From contig NZ_CP012160.1 of assembly GCF_001187845.1 (NCBI RefSeq), positions 620,001 through 684,000 of the forward strand: DNA of 64,000 nt, written 5' to 3'. The position numbers and the translations under genes are program-made. Below are positions 56,037-64,000 of the stretch, in pieces. The notes under the pieces were generated by a model that saw only the letters and a program-made list of their open reading frames with translations, was not told the origin of the DNA and did not search any database. Every line of letters starts with the position of its first letter. Positions within the stretch are counted from its first letter, which is position 1. This stretch comes from Octadecabacter temperatus. GTDB taxonomy: Bacteria > Pseudomonadota > Alphaproteobacteria > Rhodobacterales > Rhodobacteraceae.

Positions 56037-56792
56037 TTGGTCGCTGAGAACAAAAACGACTGGGACCCCGTAAGCTACGCCAGCTTTCGGGGTCTTCGTT
56101 TGCGCCCTGCATTGGATTTGCTGGCGCAGGTTGGGGCATTGCCAGATGGGGACGTTATCGACCTTGGGTGTGGGGACGGGGCTGTTGGCCCAGCTCTGCG
56201 CCAGCGCTTTGCAGGACGCAGGTTGATTGGCGTAGACGCATCAGCGTCAATGTTGGCTAAGGCGCAAGGTTATGACGCTCTTGTGCAAGCAGATGTGGCG
56301 ACTTGGGCGCCAGAAACGCCGCCAGCGCTGATCTTTTCTAATGCTTGTCTGAATTGGCTTTCAGACCACCCAGCATTGTTGAATCATCTAATTGGGAAGT
56401 TGGTCCCCGGCGGGGCTCTCGCCGTGCAAATGCCACGCCAATACGCGGCCCCCAGCCACGCTTTGATACGAAAAGTTGCCGGCGTACATGACTTCACGCC
56501 ACCCGTTTCAGAACCGCAGGTTTATATGCGCCTGCTTCAGGGTGCCGGAGAGGTCAGCGTTTGGGAAAGCGAATACCTGCAATCCCTTGCGTCGGTGGAT
56601 CACGGGCACCCCGTGCGGCATTTCACGCAAAGTACGGTGATGCGTCCCTATGTCGAGAACCTATCGCAGGACGCCGAAGCAGCCTTTCTTACCGCGTATG
56701 ACGAGGCGCTAGAGGACGCTTACCCGAAAGAAAATGACGGCAGCGTGTTGTTTGCGTTCAACCGGCTGTTTTTCGTTTTGCGCAAAGGCTGA
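56037..56792 (+). CDS. SAM-dependent methyltransferase (Tam/BioC-like)
   Basis: A 251-residue class I methyltransferase. Motif I is VIDLGCGDGAVGPALRQRF, and motif post-I includes LIGVDASASMLAKA. WDPVSYASF at the N-terminus and ALIFSNACLNWLSDHPALL match the trans-aconitate methyltransferase pattern. A TTG start directly follows the ftsH stop, so it is probably cotranscribed. Substrate assignment is by similarity only. Confidence 0.85.
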   Translation: MVAENKNDWDPVSYASFRGLRLRPALDLLAQVGALPDGDVIDLGCGDGAVGPALRQRFAGRRLIGVDASASMLAKAQGYDALVQADVATWAPETPPALIFSNACLNWLSDHPALLNHLIGKLVPGGALAVQMPRQYAAPSHALIRKVAGVHDFTPPVSEPQVYMRLLQGAGEVSVWESEYLQSLASVDHGHPVRHFTQSTVMRPYVENLSQDAEAAFLTAYDEALEDAYPKENDGSVLFAFNRLFFVLRKG

Positions 56793-56881
56793 CATATCCA
56801 ATCTGGTGAAACGTCATGTCACAAGAAGTGGGTTGAGGGTCGCGAGGCCCTGCGCCATTTTCACGAACAAAGGAGACCGAC

Positions 56882-57463
56882 ATGCCTGCATTGATGCCGA
56901 CCCATTACACTGCTGAAATCGTCTGGTTAGGATCGGTCATGACGGATGACCGCGACGAGCTGATGTCACCGCAACGCGCGACACTTGATTTGACGTTTGA
57001 AGGTGTCGCGGGAGCGTTTCATGCAGGTGTAACGCGGGCGTCCTGTAGCCGCGTGAAATCACAATACGCCAAAGGCACCCCGATCAAGAACGAACGCCAA
57101 TTGAGCATCGTCAGCCAAGAAGAGATCGACCAGATCGCGGCTGAAATGGGCGTCGATACGTTGGACCCACGCCGCTTGGGTGCGACCATGGTTGTTAAGG
57201 GCATTCCTGATTTCAGCCACGTACCACCGTCCTCGCGTTTGCAAGCGCCAAGCGGGGCCACGGTGACGGTTGATATGGAGAACCGCCCTTGCCAGTTCCC
57301 TGCGAAATCCTTGGTCGTGGATCATGGTGATGCGGCGAAGGGGTTCAAACCAGCCGCCAAGAACCTGCGCGGGGTTTGTGCATGGGTTGCTTCGGAAGGG
57401 CGCGTGGCGGTCGGTGATACGCTGACCCTTCATATTCCAGATCAGCCTGTTTGGGCGCCTTAA
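56882..57463 (+). CDS. MOSC-domain sulfur-carrier-type protein
   Basis: A 193-residue single-domain MOSC protein. The conserved cysteine expected for persulfide or Mo-ligand chemistry is in ENRPCQFPAKSL near residue 138. The beta-rich core begins ATLDLTFEGVAGAFH, and ends GDTLTLHIPDQP. A Shine-Dalgarno sequence AAAGGAGACC precedes the ATG. Partner and substrate are unknown. Confidence 0.88.
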   Translation: MPALMPTHYTAEIVWLGSVMTDDRDELMSPQRATLDLTFEGVAGAFHAGVTRASCSRVKSQYAKGTPIKNERQLSIVSQEEIDQIAAEMGVDTLDPRRLGATMVVKGIPDFSHVPPSSRLQAPSGATVTVDMENRPCQFPAKSLVVDHGDAAKGFKPAAKNLRGVCAWVASEGRVAVGDTLTLHIPDQPVWAP

Positions 57464-57691
57464 ACCGCCGCACTGGGTTCACGTCAATCACGTCTTGTGA
57501 AAAAAATGCTAAAAATTTCACGAGAACGATTGTCGGATCAAAAAAATTCATTGATACATTCGCATGCGGTGTTCCTTTTGGACGATTCCGGAGTGGGAAA
57601 TGTCGCAATCACGTCCTGAGTTCTGGCAGGGCCGTGATTAGTGTGGACCACAATTGATTCAGACGCAGTCGCGCCTAACTTGGAGAAGACA

Positions 57692-59368
57692 ATGGGTTAC
57701 AAGACCGACATCGAGATCGCACGCGAAGCGAACAAGAAACCGATCCAAGAGATTGGTGCGAAACTGGGCATCAGCAGCGACGATCTGCTGCCTTATGGCC
57801 ACGACAAAGCAAAGGTGAGCCAATCGTTCATCAATGGCGTTCAAAAAAACAAGAACGGCAAGCTGATCTTGGTGACTGCGATCAACCCGACGCCCGCTGG
57901 TGAAGGTAAAACAACAACAACGGTTGGTTTGGGTGACGGTCTGAACCGCATCGGTAAGAAGGCCGCTGTTTGTATCCGCGAAGCATCCCTCGGGCCGAAC
58001 TTTGGCATGAAGGGTGGGGCCGCTGGTGGTGGTTACGCGCAGATCGTTCCGATGGAGGATATGAACCTGCACTTCACAGGCGATTTCCATGCGATCACGT
58101 CTGCGCACAGCCTGTTGTCCGCGATGATCGACAACCATATTTACTGGGGTAATGCGCTGGAAATCGACATCCGCCGCGTTGTTTGGCGCCGTGTTGTTGA
58201 CATGAACGACCGTGCGTTGCGCCAGATAACAGCCTCCCTTGGTGGCGTCGCTAACGGTTTCCCTCGTGAAGCCGGTTTTGACATCACAGTGGCATCCGAA
58301 GTCATGGCGATCTTGTGCTTGGCGAAAGATCTGAAGGACCTTGAAAAGCGCTTGGGTGACATGATTGTGGCGTACCGCCGTGACCGCTCGCCCGTGTTTG
58401 CACGCGACATTAAGGCCGATGGGGCGATGACAGTGCTGTTGAAGGACGCAATGCAGCCGAACCTTGTGCAGACGCTGGAAAACAACCCTGCGTTCGTTCA
58501 TGGCGGCCCGTTTGCCAACATCGCGCACGGTTGTAACTCAGTTATTGCGACGACGACTGCGTTGAAGATTGCGGATTACGTTGTGACCGAGGCTGGCTTC
58601 GGGGCTGACTTGGGTGCTGAGAAATTCATGAACATCAAATGCCGCAAAGCAGGTCTAAGCCCTGACTGCGTGGTACTGGTAGCGACAGTGCGCGCGATGA
58701 AGATGAACGGTGGCGTCGCAAAGGGTGATCTTGGCGCGGAGAACGTTGATGCGGTGAATGAAGGTTGCGCAAACCTTGGCCGTCACATTGGGAACCTAAA
58801 GTCTTTTGGCGTTCCTGTTATCGTTGCGATCAACCACTTCGTCACGGATACGGACGCCGAAGTGCAGGCGGTTAAGGACTATGTGGCAACACAAGGGTCC
58901 GAAGCGATCCTGTCCCAACATTGGGAGCATGGGTCCAAAGGGTCCGAAGCATTGGCAACACGTGTGGCAGAAATTGCCGACAGTGGCGTCAGCCAGTTCG
59001 CGCCGCTTTACCGTGACGAGATGCCATTGGCTGAAAAGATCCAAACAATCGCGAAACGCATCTACCGCGCCGACGAAGCGCTGATGGATCAGAAGATCCG
59101 CGATCAGTTGAAGCTGTGGGAAGATCAAGGTTATGGCAATTTGCCAGTTTGTATGGCGAAGACGCAGTACTCTTTTTCGACCGATCCGACTTTGCGTGGC
59201 GCGCCAACAGGGCATTCCGTGCCTGTGCGTGAAGTGCGCCTGTCTGCAGGTGCCGGCTTTATCGTCGCTGTCTGCGGTGAGATTATGACGATGCCTGGTT
59301 TGCCACGTGTTCCATCCGCTGAGAACATTCATCTAAATGATGATGGCCAAATCGAAGGATTGTTCTAA
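57692..59368 (+). CDS. fhs: Formate-tetrahydrofolate ligase
   Basis: ATP-dependent synthesis of 10-formyl-THF. The 558-residue length is normal. The P-loop is [19 protein letters not shown] near residue 66; the family blocks [18 protein letters not shown] and [20 protein letters not shown] are present. GGAGAAGACA precedes the ATG at 57692. With folD 99 bp downstream it makes a reversible formate to methylene-THF path, common in Roseobacters using methylated compounds. Confidence 0.98.
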   Translation: MGYKTDIEIAREANKKPIQEIGAKLGISSDDLLPYGHDKAKVSQSFINGVQKNKNGKLILVTAINPTPAGEGKTTTTVGLGDGLNRIGKKAAVCIREASLGPNFGMKGGAAGGGYAQIVPMEDMNLHFTGDFHAITSAHSLLSAMIDNHIYWGNALEIDIRRVVWRRVVDMNDRALRQITASLGGVANGFPREAGFDITVASEVMAILCLAKDLKDLEKRLGDMIVAYRRDRSPVFARDIKADGAMTVLLKDAMQPNLVQTLENNPAFVHGGPFANIAHGCNSVIATTTALKIADYVVTEAGFGADLGAEKFMNIKCRKAGLSPDCVVLVATVRAMKMNGGVAKGDLGAENVDAVNEGCANLGRHIGNLKSFGVPVIVAINHFVTDTDAEVQAVKDYVATQGSEAILSQHWEHGSKGSEALATRVAEIADSGVSQFAPLYRDEMPLAEKIQTIAKRIYRADEALMDQKIRDQLKLWEDQGYGNLPVCMAKTQYSFSTDPTLRGAPTGHSVPVREVRLSAGAGFIVAVCGEIMTMPGLPRVPSAENIHLNDDGQIEGLF

Positions 59369-59467
59369 AACAACGGGCGGGACGTCGCTGTTTGGCATTC
59401 GCCAAAGACGCCCCGCCCACCCTCCCGTTTCGGGAGCGACATTATGATCAGAGTTTGAGGATTAGCG

Positions 59468-60367
59468 ATGACAGCGACAGTGATTGACGGAAAAGCCTTT
59501 GCAGCCAAGGTGCGTGGCCAAGTGGCCGAGCATGTGGCGAAGTTGAAGGAAGAGCACGGCATCACGCCTGGTCTTGCTGTTGTGTTGGTCGGTGAAGATC
59601 CTGCAAGCGAAGTTTACGTCGCGGCTAAACATCGCCAGACAGTCGAAGTCGGGATGGCGTCGTTCGAACATAAACTACCAGCGGATGTTTCCGAGGACGC
59701 CTTGTTTGAAGTTATCGACAAATTGAATGCGGACCCGAAGGTGCACGGCATCTTATGCCAATTCCCTGTTCCCGACCATTTGAGTGAACGTCGCGTTGTG
59801 GCACGCATTGACCCGAACAAAGATGTCGACGGGCTGAGCGTTGCAAATGCAGGTCTTTTGGCAAGCGGTGAAACGGGCCTTGTGTCGTGTACGCCACTTG
59901 GATGTTTGATGTTATTGCGTGATCAGTTGGGCAACATGTCAGGTATGAACGCCGTTGTCGTTGGTCGTTCCAATCTGTTTGGTAAACCTATGGCGCAACT
60001 GCTTTTGCAGGAAAATTGCACAGTCACGATCGCACATTCACGCACCAAAGATTTAGCCGAAGTATGTGGCCGCGCTGATATTCTGGTGGCGGCTGTAGGG
60101 CGCGCGGAAATGGTGCAGGGCGATTGGGTGAAACCAGGCGCCACGGTTATCGACGTTGGCATCACGCGCATTCCGCACCCTGAAAAGCCGGGTAAGTCAA
60201 AACTCTTGGGTGACGTTGAATTTGGGTCTGCATCAAACGTTGCGGCTGCGATCACACCTGTACCAGGTGGTGTTGGTCCGATGACGATCGCATGTCTGTT
60301 GGCGAACACCCTGACGGCCTGTTGCCGATCCAATGGCTTGCCAGAACCCGAAGGTCTTACAGCCTAG
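59468..60367 (+). CDS. folD: Methylenetetrahydrofolate dehydrogenase / cyclohydrolase
   Basis: Bifunctional enzyme oxidising methylene-THF to methenyl-THF and hydrolysing it to 10-formyl-THF. The 299-residue protein shows [13 protein letters not shown] with the catalytic Lys, [11 protein letters not shown], the NADP-binding [17 protein letters not shown], and [18 protein letters not shown]. It is in line with fhs, so both are likely cotranscribed. Confidence 0.98.
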   Translation: MTATVIDGKAFAAKVRGQVAEHVAKLKEEHGITPGLAVVLVGEDPASEVYVAAKHRQTVEVGMASFEHKLPADVSEDALFEVIDKLNADPKVHGILCQFPVPDHLSERRVVARIDPNKDVDGLSVANAGLLASGETGLVSCTPLGCLMLLRDQLGNMSGMNAVVVGRSNLFGKPMAQLLLQENCTVTIAHSRTKDLAEVCGRADILVAAVGRAEMVQGDWVKPGATVIDVGITRIPHPEKPGKSKLLGDVEFGSASNVAAAITPVPGGVGPMTIACLLANTLTACCRSNGLPEPEGLTA

Positions 60368-60450
60368 GACTTTCGCTCTGGTTTCAACCGTGTAAGCTCC
60401 GCAACCAGAGAGTATCGATTCCTATCGATGCGGGTTTCCGGGGAGAAAAC

Positions 60451-61227
60451 GTGCGATTTTGGTTTGCCACCGGACTTGGTTATAAGTCCATGGTCAAGGA
60501 AGTTGTGTCGCCGACACTTTGGATGTGTTGGGCGCTCACATCTGTTGTCGTCGCTTTGGCAGGACCTTTCGGTACATTTGACTCACGTACGTTTCTTTGG
60601 CGGCTGGCATATTGGAGCGTTCTGATCGCCGCAGCCATCGTAATCGCCATATTTTTCAGGGCTGTTTGGCGGCACGTCTTCAAGGGTAGGTCTGAAACCT
60701 ATGAGGATATTGCCGTCGCTGTTTCGCTGTCGATCGTCTTCGCCCCTATGATTGCGTTCTTGAATTGGATCGTTGGCGGGCCTGACGCTTATCTTGTGAT
60801 GGATGTCTGGTCTGGAATGGTTTGCGTGCTAGCGATCGCCGCTGGAATAATTACATTTCGCCGTGTTGTTCGTGAGTCCGTTGCTTTTCCAAAAGCTGCT
60901 CCGGCCCGTGACCGCCTGCTGGACCGTCTATCGATCGATAAATCTGCACGTGTGGCGAGGGTCTACTCGGACAACCATCACGTTCGCGTGATAATGTCGG
61001 ACGGCTCCCAACATCGATTGTTGATGCGATTGCGTGATGCCGTTGTAGAAATCGACGTTGAGCCAGGGCATTGGATTCATCGTTCGCATTGGGTTTCGGA
61101 AGCTGCGATTTCGTGCGTCAAACAAGCTGACGGGCGTGATGTTGTTGAGCTCCCTTGTGGCAATGTCATTCCGATTGGCCCTAAGTATCGCCCTAATCTC
61201 GTCGAGGCAGGTTTACTTACTGCTTAA
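60451..61227 (+). CDS. Membrane-bound LytTR transcriptional regulator
   Basis: A 258-residue protein with about four N-terminal membrane segments (from WMCWALTSVVVALAGPFG to GMVCVLAIAAGIITF, residues about 20-135) and a C-terminal LytTR DNA-binding domain from about residue 155, with HHVRVIMSDGSQHRLLMRL and IHRSHWVSEAAISC. The GTG at 60451 follows GGGGAG and is preferred. No receiver domain or partner kinase gene is visible, so the signal is likely sensed by the membrane part itself. Targets unknown. Confidence 0.87.
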   Translation: MRFWFATGLGYKSMVKEVVSPTLWMCWALTSVVVALAGPFGTFDSRTFLWRLAYWSVLIAAAIVIAIFFRAVWRHVFKGRSETYEDIAVAVSLSIVFAPMIAFLNWIVGGPDAYLVMDVWSGMVCVLAIAAGIITFRRVVRESVAFPKAAPARDRLLDRLSIDKSARVARVYSDNHHVRVIMSDGSQHRLLMRLRDAVVEIDVEPGHWIHRSHWVSEAAISCVKQADGRDVVELPCGNVIPIGPKYRPNLVEAGLLTA

Positions 61228-61312
61228 GACATGACGCCAACGGAACTGGCGCGACCTTTAGCTCGACGCGTTACGTGCCACTAAGATCAATCTTCTATTG
61301 TTCCGTAAACCT

Positions 61313-61347
61313 CAGGGAGTTCGCAGGAGGGGAGATTGGTCCCCCTC
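61313..61347 (-). repeat. Dispersed 3'-end element, partial copy D
   Basis: On the minus strand it reads GAGGGGGACCAATCTCCCC then CTGCGAACTCCCTG, about 80% like copy B, but lacks the ATATTT/CAAAGA tail. It lies 19 bp after the AAA-ATPase stop, in the sense direction of that gene. Confidence 0.6.
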
Positions 61348-61365
61348 CGCCGCCCTTCGCAGGTT

Positions 61366-62676
61366 TTAGTGGACGATCTTCTCTTCTTTCACGAACATGT
61401 TTGCCCATGCACGATCAATCAGATCTGGGGTCATTTGGTATGGGATACCCTCAAACTCACAGATTGAAATCATCTGATCGATCAGGAAAATCGGCTGATA
61501 GTTCGCGTAGATATTGTCGATCGTCGGGTATTTCTTTTGCAAGAGATGCACCAAAGCTTTCTCATCCAACGGCATCTTTTTCTTACGCGCCATCATCGCG
61601 AAGATCTTTAAGAAACCTTCTTGGTCCGGACCGTCGATCTTAATCTTAAAGAAGATACGACGCAGGGCCGCTTTATCGAAGATCTCGTTCGGGTGGAAGT
61701 TGGTCGAGAAAATGACGAGCGTATCGAATGGAACTTCGAACTTTTCACCGGACTGCAACGCGAGAATATCGCGGTTTTCTTCCAGTGGAACAATCCAACG
61801 GTTGACGATGGCCTGTGGCGGTTCCGCTTGGCGTCCAAGGTCATCGATGATGAAGATACCGCCAGACGATTTCAGCTGCAGCGGCGCCTGATAGGTCCGC
61901 GCGGTCGGGTTGTAGACAAGGTCCAACATGGTTGTGGTCAATTCACCACCGGTCACAACAGTCGGGCGTTCGCATTTCACATAGCGGGTATCGTACCGCC
62001 CGGATGTGCGGCGCAATGAGTTCGGGTCGTCCACGTCTTCTTCGGCGGCCGAGTGCACAATCGGGTCATATACGGTGATGACCTGACCAGAATATTCAAT
62101 GGCACGTGGGATGTAGATTTTATCGCCAAGAGCGTCGCGAATACCGTTTGAAATCGCGGACTTACCGTTACCGGGGGGGCCGTACATCAGAATAGATCGA
62201 CCGGCGCCAACGGCTGGCCCAAGTTGGTCCAGCAGGTCAGGTGGCAAAATCAGATGGCCCATCGCGTTGATCAGCTGGTCACGGGTGACTTGGATGTTGC
62301 GGATGGACTGGCGTTCAACTTGCTCGCGATAAACTTCAAGCGGGACAGGCATTGAGCCGAAGTATTCAGACTGTGCCAGAGCATCCAACGCACGTGCTTT
62401 CCCCGCATCCGTGAGCTGATAGCCCATTTCATTGCCGTTGTTCGCGTTTAGCGTACCGGTGGCTTCGCACAGGTTTTGTTCGCGAATACCGTCGACCAAT
62501 TGCTGGGTGACGTTGTTTGGCAGGCAGATCACTTTGGCAATCGCGCTGACGTTTTCAAGGTTGGTGCGAAACATCGTCTTTATAAGGATGTCGCGCATCA
62601 TCACTGGAGAAAGCGACATTGCTTCAAGGGTCTTGGGCGCGGGTGGCGCCATGACGTTGGAGGTTTGCATATTCAT
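61366..62676 (-). CDS. AAA+ ATPase
   Basis: A 436-residue protein. Residues about 20-115 form a helical/winged domain (LTDAGKARALDALAQSEYFG at its end), followed by an AAA+ core: Walker A LMYGPPGNGKSAIS near residue 170, Walker B GIFIIDDLGRQ, sensor 1 LVIFSTNFHP and an arginine-finger candidate in AALRRIFFKIKIDGP. The short lid region follows. Similar proteins are conserved in Rhodobacteraceae as predicted ATPases with chaperone activity. No substrate is identified. Start ATG at 62676; ATG at 62670 is an alternative. Confidence 0.85.
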   Translation of the reverse strand: MNMQTSNVMAPPAPKTLEAMSLSPVMMRDILIKTMFRTNLENVSAIAKVICLPNNVTQQLVDGIREQNLCEATGTLNANNGNEMGYQLTDAGKARALDALAQSEYFGSMPVPLEVYREQVERQSIRNIQVTRDQLINAMGHLILPPDLLDQLGPAVGAGRSILMYGPPGNGKSAISNGIRDALGDKIYIPRAIEYSGQVITVYDPIVHSAAEEDVDDPNSLRRTSGRYDTRYVKCERPTVVTGGELTTTMLDLVYNPTARTYQAPLQLKSSGGIFIIDDLGRQAEPPQAIVNRWIVPLEENRDILALQSGEKFEVPFDTLVIFSTNFHPNEIFDKAALRRIFFKIKIDGPDQEGFLKIFAMMARKKKMPLDEKALVHLLQKKYPTIDNIYANYQPIFLIDQMISICEFEGIPYQMTPDLIDRAWANMFVKEEKIVH

Positions 62677-62845
62677 CTCTGTCTGCCCGTATTTCGCGCT
62701 TCAAAAAAGTGAAAGCACGTTGTTTCTGTGGCCTTTTCGCCCATTTGCACAGCAAGACAGCCGCACAAAGGGAAAGGTTTGCAATGACGGTGTGCCTGAC
62801 TATTGTGTCGAAAAAAGGGACAAAACCGTTCCAGAGGCAGGCAAA

Positions 62846-64000
62846 ATGACAAATTCTAAGACAATTGTGGTGACTATATTCCTATTCGCTGTCCTTGCGG
62901 CGATGGGTGCGGCGGCAGTCCTGAAGGGCGGCCTTTATATCGGCCGTCACGAGGGCGACACGATGCATTTGATGCAGATCGTGTTCCGCATGGCGGACGG
63001 GCAGGTCCCACATCTGGACTTCATGACGCCCATTGGCGCGTTGGCGTTCTGGCCGATTGCGATGCTTGTAAGCGCGGGATTGGGCATCGGAATGGCGGTG
63101 CTTTGGTCGCAAGTCATTATGGCGGCCTTGTTTTTTCCTGCGATCATTTGGGTCGTGCGCACGCGGTTTACACCTGTGGTTGGCGCGATGTTTGGCCTGT
63201 TTGTATTGGTTTTGCTGCTGGCATTGGTTCACGGGGAATCCCAACGTTCAATCTCGATGTCGATGCATTATAATCGATTGGCGTGGGCGGCGGCGTTCAT
63301 TGCGATTGTGACCGCCCTTATCCCCCCAAAGCAGGGGCGTGGCACGGTTGATGGTGTGATTGTCGGCGCGATGATCTGCGTGATGGTCATGATCAAGATG
63401 ACCTATTTTGTATCTTTTGCCGCCCCGATTTTGCTGGCTTTGTTTCTGACAGGCCAAAAGCGGGCGGTGCTTGTCGGCTTGATCACAGGGCTTGTGATTG
63501 CTGGTGCGATTACGGCGTTTACAGGGCTCGAATTCTGGTTCGCATATGCGCAAGATTTGCTGACGGTTGCGGGGTCTGAAGTGCGCTCTGCACCGGGCGA
63601 GAAGCTTTCGGCGGTGATGGGTGCACCTGCCTATATTGGTGGATCATTGGCGGTGGTTGCAGGGGTGATTTTCCTGCGCCAAGCCGAGGTCGAGACCGGC
63701 GGGTTGGTGCTTTTGCTGCTTATTCCGGGGTTCTTCTATGTGACGTATCAGAATTTCGGGAATGATCCGCAGTGGCTGTTGTTGCTGGCGGTTCTGCTGT
63801 TGGCACTGCGCGAAGACGTGGGCGATGTGGTGAACGGTTGGGGTTGGAATATGCGTGACGCGATTGGTGTTGTGGCTGTGGCCGCTCTCGCGCTGACGGC
63901 GCCGTCCTTCTTTAACCTCGCCTATAGCCCGTTTCGTCACATGAACGTGGTTGAGGCTGACTATGCGCCGATCATGTCGCGTGGTGGTATCCACCGTGAC
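62846..64000 (+). CDS. Polytopic membrane protein (partial, 3' end outside window)
   Basis: The frame opens at the ATG at 62846 (MTNSKTIVVTIFLFAVLAA) and stays open for 385 codons to the right edge, so the C-terminus is missing. About ten hydrophobic segments are visible, with a first periplasmic loop containing YIGRHEGDTMHLMQI and HLDFMTPIGALAFWP. Aspartates and histidines in that loop resemble the layout of GT-C-type glycosyltransferases, but I cannot assign a family. It is divergent from the AAA ATPase. Confidence 0.7.
   Translation, partial: MTNSKTIVVTIFLFAVLAAMGAAAVLKGGLYIGRHEGDTMHLMQIVFRMADGQVPHLDFMTPIGALAFWPIAMLVSAGLGIGMAVLWSQVIMAALFFPAIIWVVRTRFTPVVGAMFGLFVLVLLLALVHGESQRSISMSMHYNRLAWAAAFIAIVTALIPPKQGRGTVDGVIVGAMICVMVMIKMTYFVSFAAPILLALFLTGQKRAVLVGLITGLVIAGAITAFTGLEFWFAYAQDLLTVAGSEVRSAPGEKLSAVMGAPAYIGGSLAVVAGVIFLRQAEVETGGLVLLLLIPGFFYVTYQNFGNDPQWLLLLAVLLLALREDVGDVVNGWGWNMRDAIGVVAVAALALTAPSFFNLAYSPFRHMNVVEADYAPIMSRGGIHRD

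Overview
The window is a chromosomal segment of an alphaproteobacterium, most likely a marine Rhodobacteraceae (Roseobacter-group) species. Supporting signs are the protein sequences (GroEL, IleS, FtsH, Pal), the gene orders Lrp-trxB, lgt-midA-pgeF, ibpA-DUF1150, pcs-xerC-DUF484 and ruvCAB next to tol-pal-cpoB-tilS-ftsH, and family-typical small proteins (DUF1127, DUF1150, UbiK). No rRNA, tRNA, CRISPR array, insertion sequence, transposase or prophage gene was seen. The genome content is mostly housekeeping, with one clearly accessory insertion at 40.9-45.8 kb.

Layout. 0-6 kb: mostly minus-strand genes (a YcgN-like protein cut by the left edge, ribF, a MaoC hydratase, a HAD phosphatase, a family II pyrophosphatase, an MmcQ/YjbR protein, a TraB/GumN protein) plus a plus-strand DUF2161 nuclease-fold gene. 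6-12.3 kb: groESL behind a vegetative promoter with a CIRCE operator, a Nudix hydrolase, a secreted lipase-like hydrolase, purEK, and an ibpA-DUF1150 operon with a sigma-32 type promoter. 12.3-15.5 kb: sulfate assimilation, with cysH of the PAPS type and a sat-cysC gene that is open in frame with an N-terminal MarR-like domain. 15.5-23.8 kb: methyltransferase, trxB, lrp, a Hint-domain protein, pgeF, midA, lgt, ubiK and an FAD monooxygenase. 24-34 kb: ileS, ogt, phosphatidylcholine synthase, xerC, DUF484, a transaldolase, a LysE exporter, priA. 34-40.6 kb: DUF6958, an MFS transporter, prmA, small proteins and ruvC-ruvA-(EamA transporter)-ruvB. 40.9-45.8 kb: a 1,624-residue repeat protein. 46-56 kb: the envelope locus (hypothetical-ybgC-tolQ-tolR-tolA-tolA-like-tolB-pal-cpoB) followed by tilS and ftsH. 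56-64 kb: methyltransferase, MOSC protein, fhs-folD, a membrane LytTR regulator, an AAA ATPase and a membrane protein cut by the right edge.

How the genes work together. Sat-CysC makes PAPS and the nearby CysH is of the type that reduces PAPS, so the two form a matched route. GroESL and IbpA represent two differently controlled heat-shock outputs. RuvABC, PriA and XerC serve recombination, replication restart and dimer resolution. Tol-Pal-CpoB couples envelope constriction to division, and here it carries an extra free-standing copy of the TolA C-terminal domain. Fhs and FolD form a one-carbon tetrahydrofolate path.

The least ordinary items are: the MarR/Sat/CysC fusion with two identical-format dyads in its promoter; two 11-bp tandem-repeat arrays with a shared motif directly upstream of two unrelated minus-strand genes; the free-standing TolA domain; the large protein whose N-terminus is an eight-unit repeat made by duplication of a four-unit block; and a dispersed 3'-end element that always lies in the sense direction of the gene just upstream.
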